From Anaerolineaceae bacterium (lineage in GTDB: Bacteria; Chloroflexota; Anaerolineae; Anaerolineales; Anaerolineaceae), in the NCBI GenBank assembly GCA_011620555.1, contig WOYY01000061.1:1-64000 (forward strand): a stretch of DNA of 64,000 nucleotides. The letters are read 5' to 3'. Within the stretch, counting starts at the first letter, position 1. Every line of letters begins with the position of its first letter. Below, one piece after another: positions 18,235 through 25,303 of this stretch. The notes under the pieces were generated by a model. That model had not been told where the DNA came from. It ran no database searches and saw only the letters and a list, made by a program, of their open reading frames with translations. Position numbers and translations under genes: made by a program.

Positions 18235-19710
18235 ATGACCCTCAATGTCCTTTTCCTCGCCGCTGAAGCCGAACCTTTCATCAAGGTCGGCGGCCTCGGT
18301 GATGTTGCCGGCGCGCTGCCGGAAGCCATCCACAATGCCACCCGCCCAGGTTCGGGCTTGCCCGAAGTCGATATCCGGCTGGTCATTCCCTTCCACTATG
18401 CCATCAAAGAACGGCATTTTGAGACCCAATACCTGGGGGAATACGAGGTTGAGAAGCTTGAAGGCTCAGAAAAATGCCAGGTCTACCTTTATAAGAAGGG
18501 CGACATTCCCGTCTACCTCTTGGATGGCCTGCCCATTAATGAAAAGTCGCCGGTCTATTCCATTGACCCCATCCATGACGGCTACAAGTTCGTCTTCTTT
18601 TCATTGGCAGCCTTGGGGTTGCCCCAGTTCCTCGATTGGCGGGTGGATATCCTGCAAGCGAACGATTGGCACACGGCCACGGCAATCTACGCGCTGAGCA
18701 AAAAGAAATACCGCAAAGGCCGCCTGAAGGACGCCCGGACGATCCACACCCTGCACAACCTGCCTTTCATGGGCTTTGGCGTCCAACAAGCATTGACCGA
18801 TTACGGCCTGCCCCCGATCGAAGACCCCATCCTGCCGGAATGGGCCAGACACTCGCCGCTCCCGATGGGCCTCTATGCCGCGGACCGGATCATTGCCGTC
18901 TCCCCGCACTATGCCGAAGAGATCCTCACCCCGGAATTCGGCTGTGGGCTGGATGATTTCCTCAAATCTCGCAGCGATGCAATCTCCGGCATCCTCAACG
19001 GCCTGGATACCACCCGCTGGGACCCGAAAACCGATCCCGCGCTGACCCAAAATTACGACCTCGCGAGCCTGCCCCTCAGACCGCGCAACAAAGCCGCCTT
19101 GCAGGCCCAATTAGGTCTGGAGGTCAGGCCGGACACACCGCTCCTCACCCTGGTCAGCCGGATGGACCCGCAAAAAGGGATTGATATCGCCCTGCGCGGC
19201 CTCCATGAGTGCCAGGATGAAGATTGGCAGGCCGTCATGCTCGGCACGGGCATTCCCTATGTGGAGGAAATGGCCCAGCAGCTGGAAGTCGCTTTCCCGG
19301 GCCGGGTCCGCAGTTTGATCAAATTCGACGGCAATCTAGCCCACCAACTTTATGCCGCGGCGGACATCTTCATGATGCCCTCCCGCTATGAACCCTGCGG
19401 CCTCTCTCAAATGATCTCCATGCGCTATGGCTGTGTGCCCATCGCCCGCGCGACTGGCGGACTGGTGGACACCATTCGCTATTTGCCGCGCAGCCCCAAA
19501 GGGTCCACGGGAATCCTGTTCAAGAAGCCCTATCCCTCTGTCTTTGCCAAGGCCCTCAAGAGGACATTCAGGCTCTATCACAAGCCCGAAATTTGGCGGC
19601 AGATGCAGGTCAATGGCATGGCATCCGATTTTTCCTGGCAACAGTCCGCCCGGCAATATGAGGCGGTATACGAGGATTTAGTTACAGAAGCAAAACGATC
19701 GAAGCTCTAA
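18235..19710 (+). CDS. glgA: Glycogen synthase (GT5)
   Basis: A 491-residue GT5 glucosyltransferase that extends alpha-1,4-glucan from ADP- or UDP-glucose. The N-terminal half has the nucleotide-sugar binding KVGGLGDV loop (residues 19-26) and the NDWHTA element. The C-terminal half has SRMDPQKGID and the conserved PSRYEPCGLSQMISMRYG region containing the catalytic Glu. ATG 18235 fits the normal N terminus of the family; the longer frame from 18145 would run back into the preceding gene. The gene sits between amidohydrolase-CYTH and malQ with short gaps, so the three are probably co-transcribed. Confidence 0.94.
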   Translation: MTLNVLFLAAEAEPFIKVGGLGDVAGALPEAIHNATRPGSGLPEVDIRLVIPFHYAIKERHFETQYLGEYEVEKLEGSEKCQVYLYKKGDIPVYLLDGLPINEKSPVYSIDPIHDGYKFVFFSLAALGLPQFLDWRVDILQANDWHTATAIYALSKKKYRKGRLKDARTIHTLHNLPFMGFGVQQALTDYGLPPIEDPILPEWARHSPLPMGLYAADRIIAVSPHYAEEILTPEFGCGLDDFLKSRSDAISGILNGLDTTRWDPKTDPALTQNYDLASLPLRPRNKAALQAQLGLEVRPDTPLLTLVSRMDPQKGIDIALRGLHECQDEDWQAVMLGTGIPYVEEMAQQLEVAFPGRVRSLIKFDGNLAHQLYAAADIFMMPSRYEPCGLSQMISMRYGCVPIARATGGLVDTIRYLPRSPKGSTGILFKKPYPSVFAKALKRTFRLYHKPEIWRQMQVNGMASDFSWQQSARQYEAVYEDLVTEAKRSKL

Positions 19711-19720
19711 GGAGTTTGGT

Positions 19721-21280
19721 ATGGAACAAAAACGAGCGGCAGGGATTCTCCTGCACCCCACCAGTCTGCCCGGTCCGGACGGCATCGGCGACCTGGGACC
19801 GGAAGCCTTTCGATGGATCGATTTTCTGCACCAGTCGGGCTGCCAGTTCTGGCAGGTCCTGCCGCTGGGGCCGACCGGTTACGCCGATTCACCCTATCAA
19901 TGTTTCTCCGCGTTTGCAGGCAACCCCTATCTGATCAGCGCGACCGCGCTGCTGGACCAGGGACTGCTCACCAGGGCTGACCTGGCTGACCGGCCGGCCT
20001 TTCCCCTGGAACGGGTGGATTACGGCCCCGTGATCCGATGGAAACTGGAGCTTATCTCCCGGGCCTTCAGGAATTTCCTGGCCCAGGGCGACAAAGCCCT
20101 CCAGGCGGAGTTTGACCTCTTCAAAGGAGTCGAGAAAGAGTGGCTCGCGCCCTTCGCGGTTTTCATGGCCATCAAGTCGGAACATAATCTTGAACCCTGG
20201 GATCAATGGCCTAAAGACCTCCGCCAGCGCAAACCCTCAGCGCTGAAAGCCTTCGCCCAAAGTCACACCAATGAGATCGAACAGCACGCCTTTGCTCAAT
20301 TCATTTTCTTCAGGCAATGGCAGGCCGTCAGGCAGTATGCCCACGAAAAGGGCATCCGGATCATCGGGGATATCCCGATCTTCGTCGCCTATGACAGCGC
20401 CGATGTCTGGGTGAATAAGGACCTGTTCTATCTGGATGCTAAAGGAATGCCCGAAGTCGTCGCAGGCGTCCCGCCAGATTATTTCTCCCGCACAGGCCAG
20501 CTCTGGGGCAACCCGCTCTACAAATGGGACGCCCACAAGGCTCAGGGCTACGCCTGGTGGCTCTCCCGGCTGCAGGCCGTGCTCCGGCAGGTGGATATCG
20601 TCCGGCTGGACCATTTCCGCGGCTTTGAGGCCTATTGGGAAATCCCTTTCGGAAACGAGACCGCTGAACAGGGACGCTGGGTGAAAGGCCCTGGCAAGGA
20701 TTTCTTCCGTGTGGTTGAAGAAAAGTTGGGTAATCTGCCGATCATTGCGGAAGACCTCGGCGTGATCACCGCAGGCGTGACGGAGATGCGGGAAGCCTTT
20801 CACCTCCCCGGAATGAAAATCCTCCAGTTCGCTTTCGCGGCGGACCCCGATGACGATTTCCTCCCCCATAACTACCCGGTCAACTGCGTGGCCTACACCG
20901 GCACCCATGACAACAACACCACCCGCGGCTGGTACGACAACGCCCCGGAGCGTGAGAAGGACTTTTGCCGGCGCTACCTCGCCCGTTCCGGCCAGGACAT
21001 CGCCTGGTCAATGATCCGCGCCCTCTGGAATTCCGTGGCGGCCTGGGTGCTGGCGCCGATGCAGGATTTCCTCAGCCTGGGCGAATGGGCCAGGATGAAC
21101 TACCCAGGCAACCCCTCGGGAAACTGGAACTGGCGGATGCACCCCAACGCCATCAACGAAGGCTTGATTGCAAGACTACACGAAACAAACTTTTTGTACG
21201 GCCGATTACCTGAGGAAGAGAAAGCAGAATATCGCCAACAGGTGACCGCTGAGACCGAAGGCCAGGTCAAGCCCCATTGA
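19721..21280 (+). CDS. malQ: 4-alpha-glucanotransferase
   Basis: A 519-residue GH77 amylomaltase that transfers maltodextrin segments between glucans. Family landmarks are ILLHPTSLPGPDGIGDLG at the N terminus, LPLGPTGYADSPYQ, GDIPIFVAYDSADVW, the nucleophile Asp in RLDHFRGF, the general acid/base Glu in AEDLGVI, and YTGTHDNNTTRGW with the third catalytic Asp. A TAAGGAG ribosome binding site precedes the ATG. It follows glgA by ten bases, so storage-glucan synthesis and remodelling are co-expressed. The 3' end overlaps the 3' end of the leftward EamA gene by 14 bases. Confidence 0.95.
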   Translation: MEQKRAAGILLHPTSLPGPDGIGDLGPEAFRWIDFLHQSGCQFWQVLPLGPTGYADSPYQCFSAFAGNPYLISATALLDQGLLTRADLADRPAFPLERVDYGPVIRWKLELISRAFRNFLAQGDKALQAEFDLFKGVEKEWLAPFAVFMAIKSEHNLEPWDQWPKDLRQRKPSALKAFAQSHTNEIEQHAFAQFIFFRQWQAVRQYAHEKGIRIIGDIPIFVAYDSADVWVNKDLFYLDAKGMPEVVAGVPPDYFSRTGQLWGNPLYKWDAHKAQGYAWWLSRLQAVLRQVDIVRLDHFRGFEAYWEIPFGNETAEQGRWVKGPGKDFFRVVEEKLGNLPIIAEDLGVITAGVTEMREAFHLPGMKILQFAFAADPDDDFLPHNYPVNCVAYTGTHDNNTTRGWYDNAPEREKDFCRRYLARSGQDIAWSMIRALWNSVAAWVLAPMQDFLSLGEWARMNYPGNPSGNWNWRMHPNAINEGLIARLHETNFLYGRLPEEEKAEYRQQVTAETEGQVKPH

Positions 21281-22220
21281 TGCGCTGAGCGGACCGGCGC
21301 ACAGAGCCAACCACAATCCCAAATAAAATGAGAACGCCCCCCACGCCTTCCAACAGCGTGGGGCTTTCTTTCAAGAAGAGATAGGCCAGGATGGAGGTCC
21401 CGATCGGTTCGCCCAGGAGCGTCAGCGAGACATACGCCGCGGAAATATATTTCAAAGCCCAATTCAACAGGGAATGCCCCAGCAGCTGGGGGACCAGTCC
21501 CAGGGCAAGCAGCCAGAGGTAGGTCCTGGGGGAATAGGAAAAGACCGGCTCGCTTCGGAACAACACCACGCTCAGCAGTAGAACAGCCGCCGTGCCATAA
21601 ACCAGCGCAGTATAGGACACCGTATCCAGCTTTTTGCGCAATTGTCGGCCCATCAACATGTAACCCGCCGCCATCCAGGCCCCAAACAAGGCCAAGGCAT
21701 TCCCCCACATCGCCTTTCCGGCAAAAGCCTGCTGCGCCTGGCAGCTCAACCCGCCTTCAGCCCACTGGCAGACATTCCCCAGCCCCACGATCACCCCGCC
21801 GATCACGGAGATCAGCAGCCCAATCCAGACCGTCTTGCTGATCCGCTCCTTCAGCACCAGCGGCGAAAGCAGCGTCACCCAGAGCGGTGTGGTTGTCACC
21901 AGCACCACCGAACTGGCAACGGAAGTGTATTCCAGTGAGGTGATCCAGGTGGCAAAGTGCAGCGCCAGGAAGACGCCCGCCAGCAAACCTTTGCTCCAAT
22001 CCCGCCCCGTCAGATGGATGGGATTGCGGGCATTCCGGATCACGGCCAGCGGCACCAGGATCAAGCTGGCAATCGCCATTCGGGCCGCGGCGATCACAAG
22101 GGATGAAGCTTCGGCTTGGGCAAAGCGGATAAATAGGGATGCGGTGGAAACAAACAGGATTCCCGTCAGGGTCGCCAGGACGGGGCGTGGGTTCTTGGAA
22201 GGGTTTTCTGGTTCGGCCAT
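21267..22220 (-). CDS. EamA (DMT superfamily) permease
   Basis: A 317-residue inner-membrane transporter with ten predicted hydrophobic helices in two EamA repeats (about residues 15-145 and 170-305), the usual layout of the drug/metabolite transporter superfamily. The second repeat contains the L-L-G-E-P-I-G-T-S-I-L-A element that is typical at the end of such domains. The substrate is unknown. The start codon has no strong ribosome binding site. The gene diverges from the ferredoxin gene, with an 85-base shared upstream region. Confidence 0.85.
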   Translation of the reverse strand: MAEPENPSKNPRPVLATLTGILFVSTASLFIRFAQAEASSLVIAAARMAIASLILVPLAVIRNARNPIHLTGRDWSKGLLAGVFLALHFATWITSLEYTSVASSVVLVTTTPLWVTLLSPLVLKERISKTVWIGLLISVIGGVIVGLGNVCQWAEGGLSCQAQQAFAGKAMWGNALALFGAWMAAGYMLMGRQLRKKLDTVSYTALVYGTAAVLLLSVVLFRSEPVFSYSPRTYLWLLALGLVPQLLGHSLLNWALKYISAAYVSLTLLGEPIGTSILAYLFLKESPTLLEGVGGVLILFGIVVGSVRRSAQRINGA

Positions 22221-22249
22221 GGGGATTAATTGTAATGCAATTCAGCGGC

Positions 22250-22278
22250 TTGACAAAGGCCCACCTCTCCACTACAAT
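22250..22278 (+). promoter_or_regulatory. Strong sigma-70 promoter of the ferredoxin gene
   Basis: A consensus TTGACA (22250-22255) and TACAAT (22273-22278) are separated by 17 bases, ending 27 bases before the ferredoxin ATG. It is the closest match to consensus that I noticed in the window. Confidence 0.8.
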
Positions 22279-22305
22279 CGCATAAAAACAGGAATTGGAG
22301 ATTTC

Positions 22306-22722
22306 ATGACTCACATCATTACCAGTTTATGCCTGCGTGACGGCAGTTGTGTAACGGTTTGCCCGGTGGAATGCATTGTCCCTGGCAACCCGCAGGACGA
22401 GTGGCCGCTGTACTACATTGATCCCGAAACCTGTATCGACTGCGGCGCGTGCATCCCTGAATGTCCCTTCCACGCCATCTTCCCCGAGGATGAAGTCCCC
22501 GCCGCCTTCCTGGCCCAGGGTGATGAGGTTCTGGCGGCCCCAGCGGGAACACCCGGCTTCAACGAACCCTTTGATGGGCACGACTATGAAGGCAACGAAG
22601 TCCATCTGGATCATACCCGCCGGCTGGCAGCCAATGAAGAGGTTGACCTGACCCCCGACATCCAGCTCAATTATGACTTCTTCGAGAACGGCCCAGGCTA
22701 TGGCGCGCTGGGGAACGACTGA
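22306..22722 (+). CDS. 2[4Fe-4S] ferredoxin with C-terminal extension
   Basis: A 138-residue electron carrier. The first cluster motif is C-x6-C-x3-C-P-V-E-C near residues 9-23. The second is CIDCGACIPECP near residue 44. Together they give eight cysteines, the pattern of low-potential 2[4Fe-4S] ferredoxins. After residue 60 comes an acidic tail of about 75 residues with repeated D and E. A longer frame is open upstream to 21835, but it runs through the promoter and the divergent gene, so ATG 22306 is the start. The gene is monocistronic, with a strong promoter and terminator, as expected for an abundant electron carrier in an anaerobe. Confidence 0.93.
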   Translation: MTHIITSLCLRDGSCVTVCPVECIVPGNPQDEWPLYYIDPETCIDCGACIPECPFHAIFPEDEVPAAFLAQGDEVLAAPAGTPGFNEPFDGHDYEGNEVHLDHTRRLAANEEVDLTPDIQLNYDFFENGPGYGALGND

Positions 22723-22742
22723 TCCCCTCACCTAACAAAATA

Positions 22743-22775
22743 AGCGGTGTGCTGAGAGTAAGCACACCGCTTTTT
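22743..22775. terminator. Bidirectional terminator between ferredoxin and ppgK
   Basis: An eleven-base perfect stem, AGCGGTGTGCT (22743-22753) with AGCACACCGCT (22761-22771), has a seven-base loop. TTTT follows on the plus strand and a T-rich run on the minus strand, so it can end both convergent genes. Confidence 0.88.
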
Positions 22776-22796
22776 AGTTGCAATGATCCCATCGGA

Positions 22797-23549
22797 TCAG
22801 TCAATGACCAGCGATTCCTCGGCCGCCATAGCCGCGCCGATGATGCCGGCCTGGTTTTGCAGTTCCGCAGGCAGGACTTCCGCCCGGATGCCCTTCAGAT
22901 ATTTGCTAAAGCGGTCAAACTGCTTGCTGACGCCGCCGCCCAGGATGATCGCATCGGGACTGAAAAGGAAGTCATAAGTCTGCAGGACTTCATTCAGCCG
23001 TTTTGCCCATTGCTTCCAGGAGAGTTCCTTCTCCTTGCGGACGCCATCCCCTGCCCGGTGCTCAGCCTCCTTGCCCCGGATTTCCATATGTCCTAATTCG
23101 ATATTGGGCCAGAGCTCTTTCTTAAGGAAGAAGGCGGACCCGATCCCGGTTCCGATTGTCAGGAAGATCACATAGCTGTCCTCGAAGCGCTTGCCGCCGC
23201 CAAAGCGCATCTCGGCCAGTCCAGCGGCATCGGCATCGTTCAGGATCACGGCCGGGCAGCCCGTTTGAGCCTGGATCAACTCCGCCATGTCCGTCCCAGT
23301 CCATTCCGGGCTCACATTCGCCGCGGTGACCACTACCCCGCGGCGGACCACGCCAGGGAACCCCACCCCGATCTTGCCCTGCCAGTTGAACTCTTCAACT
23401 ATGTGACTGATAACCTCAATCACCTGTTCCGGCGATCCTGGCACCGGGGTTGGAATGCGGATGCGGTCCCGCAGGAATGCACCCGTCGCCACATCCACCG
23501 GCGCGCCCTTGATCCCCGACCCGCCAATGTCAATACCTAAAGCTGCCAT
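22797..23549 (-). CDS. ppgK: Polyphosphate glucokinase (ROK family)
   Basis: A 250-residue ROK-family kinase that phosphorylates glucose with polyphosphate (often also ATP). Markers are GIDIGGSGIKGAPVD at the N terminus, the catalytic Asp in ILNDADAAG, the GTGIGSAFF nucleotide loop, and a W-P-N-x-E-L-G-H-M-E-I element typical of polyphosphate-dependent members in place of the zinc-binding CxCGxxGC of other ROK kinases. ATG 23549 has GAGAGGAG just upstream. It lies 22 bases after mltG and is the last gene of a ruvX-mltG-ppgK run. It would feed the nearby glycogen and pentose-phosphate enzymes with glucose-6-phosphate. Confidence 0.9.
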   Translation of the reverse strand: MAALGIDIGGSGIKGAPVDVATGAFLRDRIRIPTPVPGSPEQVIEVISHIVEEFNWQGKIGVGFPGVVRRGVVVTAANVSPEWTGTDMAELIQAQTGCPAVILNDADAAGLAEMRFGGGKRFEDSYVIFLTIGTGIGSAFFLKKELWPNIELGHMEIRGKEAEHRAGDGVRKEKELSWKQWAKRLNEVLQTYDFLFSPDAIILGGGVSKQFDRFSKYLKGIRAEVLPAELQNQAGIIGAAMAAEESLVID

Positions 23550-23571
23550 CGCGTTGCTCCTCTCCAATCCA

Positions 23572-24708
23572 TCATTCACAACCATTATTTAAGTGTTCTT
23601 CATAGGTAATCGCAAAATTATGTCGTCCGGAGCCATCGCAGGCCGCCCGGAAGAAATAGTAGGGCGTCTCCGCCGGGAAGGCGACCGCCTGCAATGAGGC
23701 AAGGTCCGGGTTATCCATCGGGGTCGGTGGCAGGCCGAAGACCTGATACGTATTATAGGGCGATTCAACCGCCAGGTCCGCCCCGTTCAGGGGGGATTTC
23801 CACCAGCTTCCCCATTCCTCCTGATAGCCCAGCGCATACTGCACGGTGGGGTCCGATTCCAGCCGGATGCCATCCCGCAGCCGGTTGTAAAAGACCGAGG
23901 CGATCAGCGGCTTCTCCTCATCCAACACCGCTTCCTTTTGAATGATCGAAGCCAAAATCACCGCTTCCTGCACGGTCAGTCCCTGCCGGGCGAAGCCATC
24001 CAGCATTTCCTGACTGACATTGTCTGAAAAAGCCGTGAGGAAGGTCTCCATCACCGTGATGGCTTTTGCCTCCCGCGGGATCTGATAGACCCCCGGGAAC
24101 AAATAGCCCTCCAGGGTGGGCGCCTCAGAGACCGGCAACACCTCAAAGAATTCGGGCAGCGGCGCATAGGCCAGGGTGAGGAACTCAGCTTCGGTCACGT
24201 TTAGGCCGCTGGCAGCCACACTGGCCGCGACTTCCTCAACCCGCCAGCCCGCCAGGATGCTGACGGTTGCCTCCCGCGGCGTGGCGTCCAACAGATCCGC
24301 CGCAATCTCCATCGGGGTCATCTGACCACTCAACACGTATTCACCCGACTGCAGCTGCCGGTCCAGACCGCTGTACACCAGGTAGATCCGGAAAAGTTCG
24401 GCGTCGGGGATGAAGCCCGCCTGTTCCAGCCGGATGCAGACCATCCCGACCGACTCGCCCTGCCCCACGCTGAAGGGCTGCTCCTCATTGCCCGGGCTGA
24501 AAGGCTCAAACATCTCCGCCCGGTTGGAGAAGAGTTCCAGGGGATAGATCACCCGCTGGGTCAGGGTCAAAAGGGATGAAGGCTTGCCAAATTGGGTCGC
24601 AACCTCCGAGGAGACATACAAATATCCCGTCACCAGGCCAGCCAAGGTGACCAGGACGATCAGGATGACAATCAGGAGAAATAAGGACTTTCTTTGCCGG
24701 TCAGCCAT
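23572..24708 (-). CDS. mltG: Endolytic murein transglycosylase MltG
   Basis: A 378-residue membrane-anchored lytic transglycosylase that cuts nascent glycan strands and is thought to set their length. It has one N-terminal transmembrane helix (about residues 8-30), a LysM-like segment (about 75-125) and the YceG catalytic domain. The catalytic Glu lies in ILASIIQKEAVLDEE, and F-Y-N-R-L-R-D-G-I-R-L-E-S-D-P-T-V-Q-Y-A-L-G follows. The start overlaps the end of ruvX by eight bases, as in many bacteria, and GAGGAAA lies just upstream. Confidence 0.94.
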   Translation of the reverse strand: MADRQRKSLFLLIVILIVLVTLAGLVTGYLYVSSEVATQFGKPSSLLTLTQRVIYPLELFSNRAEMFEPFSPGNEEQPFSVGQGESVGMVCIRLEQAGFIPDAELFRIYLVYSGLDRQLQSGEYVLSGQMTPMEIAADLLDATPREATVSILAGWRVEEVAASVAASGLNVTEAEFLTLAYAPLPEFFEVLPVSEAPTLEGYLFPGVYQIPREAKAITVMETFLTAFSDNVSQEMLDGFARQGLTVQEAVILASIIQKEAVLDEEKPLIASVFYNRLRDGIRLESDPTVQYALGYQEEWGSWWKSPLNGADLAVESPYNTYQVFGLPPTPMDNPDLASLQAVAFPAETPYYFFRAACDGSGRHNFAITYEEHLNNGCE

Positions 24709-25144
24709 GCGTGGTTTCCTCTCCGCGGACCCAGTCTTCGTTTTGGATCAGAAAATCCTGCAGCAGAATGCTGGCGGCGAGGTCGTCCAGATGCCCTTTG
24801 CGCTTTTTCCGGCTGACGCCAAGCGCCACCCGGCTGCCAATCGCCGCCTGCGTGGTCCCGCTCTCATCCCACAAGTGGACGGGAACTGCCGTCACTTCCC
24901 GGATGGCATCCGCCAGGCGGATGGACTTACGCGCCTGGGGACCGACCTCTCCGTTGGCGTCCAAAGGCTGGCCGACCACGATCAGGTCCACAGCCTCGTC
25001 CAGGGCGATTTCTGCGAGCCGCTGGGCATCTTTATTCCGCGCAAGATGTTCCAGCACCCGCAGAGGCCGGGAAAGCGTCCCAGAGGGGTCGCTGACCGCC
25101 ACGCCGATCCGTTTCTCGCCCGGATCAACCGCCAAGACTTTCAT
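24701..25144 (-). CDS. ruvX: Pre-16S rRNA nuclease YqgF/RuvX
   Basis: A 147-residue RNase H-fold nuclease that takes part in 16S rRNA 5' end maturation. The first catalytic Asp lies in LAVDPGEKRIGVAVSD, the Glu-equivalent strand is L-I-V-V-G-Q-P-L-D-A-N-G, and V-H-L-W-D-E-S-G-T-T-Q-A follows with another acidic residue. ATG 25144 is six bases after GGAGG; the longer frame from 25186 lacks a site and extends past the family N terminus. It is first in the ruvX-mltG-ppgK run. Confidence 0.93.
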   Translation of the reverse strand: MKVLAVDPGEKRIGVAVSDPSGTLSRPLRVLEHLARNKDAQRLAEIALDEAVDLIVVGQPLDANGEVGPQARKSIRLADAIREVTAVPVHLWDESGTTQAAIGSRVALGVSRKKRKGHLDDLAASILLQDFLIQNEDWVRGEETTHG

Positions 25145-25250
25145 CAGAGGCCTCCAGCCTGAAGCTCCAGCAGGGCCGGGTTCCAAATTCTTTTGCAGGT
25201 TGTCATTAAGTTCATTTCACTTGGAATTATACAATATTTGCCTGGGTAAC

Positions 25251-25283
25251 AAAAAAGTTCCCGGCGGTCAGACCGCCGGGAAC
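25251..25283 (-). terminator. Terminator of the tkt/tal-pgi operon
   Basis: A twelve-base perfect stem (25257-25268 with 25272-25283) closes a three-base loop. On the minus strand it is followed by six T (A run at 25251-25256). It lies 20 bases after the tal-pgi stop. Confidence 0.9.
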
Positions 25284-25303
25284 TTGGTTTAAATCCCTTC
25301 AGC

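Noticed and set aside
21835..22305. Upstream extension of the ferredoxin frame
   Set aside because: It would run through the consensus promoter at 22250-22278 and the divergent EamA gene. The two-cluster ferredoxin starts naturally at 22306.
24711..25292. 193-codon plus-strand frame over ruvX
   Set aside because: Antisense to ruvX, which has the catalytic motifs and a good ribosome binding site.
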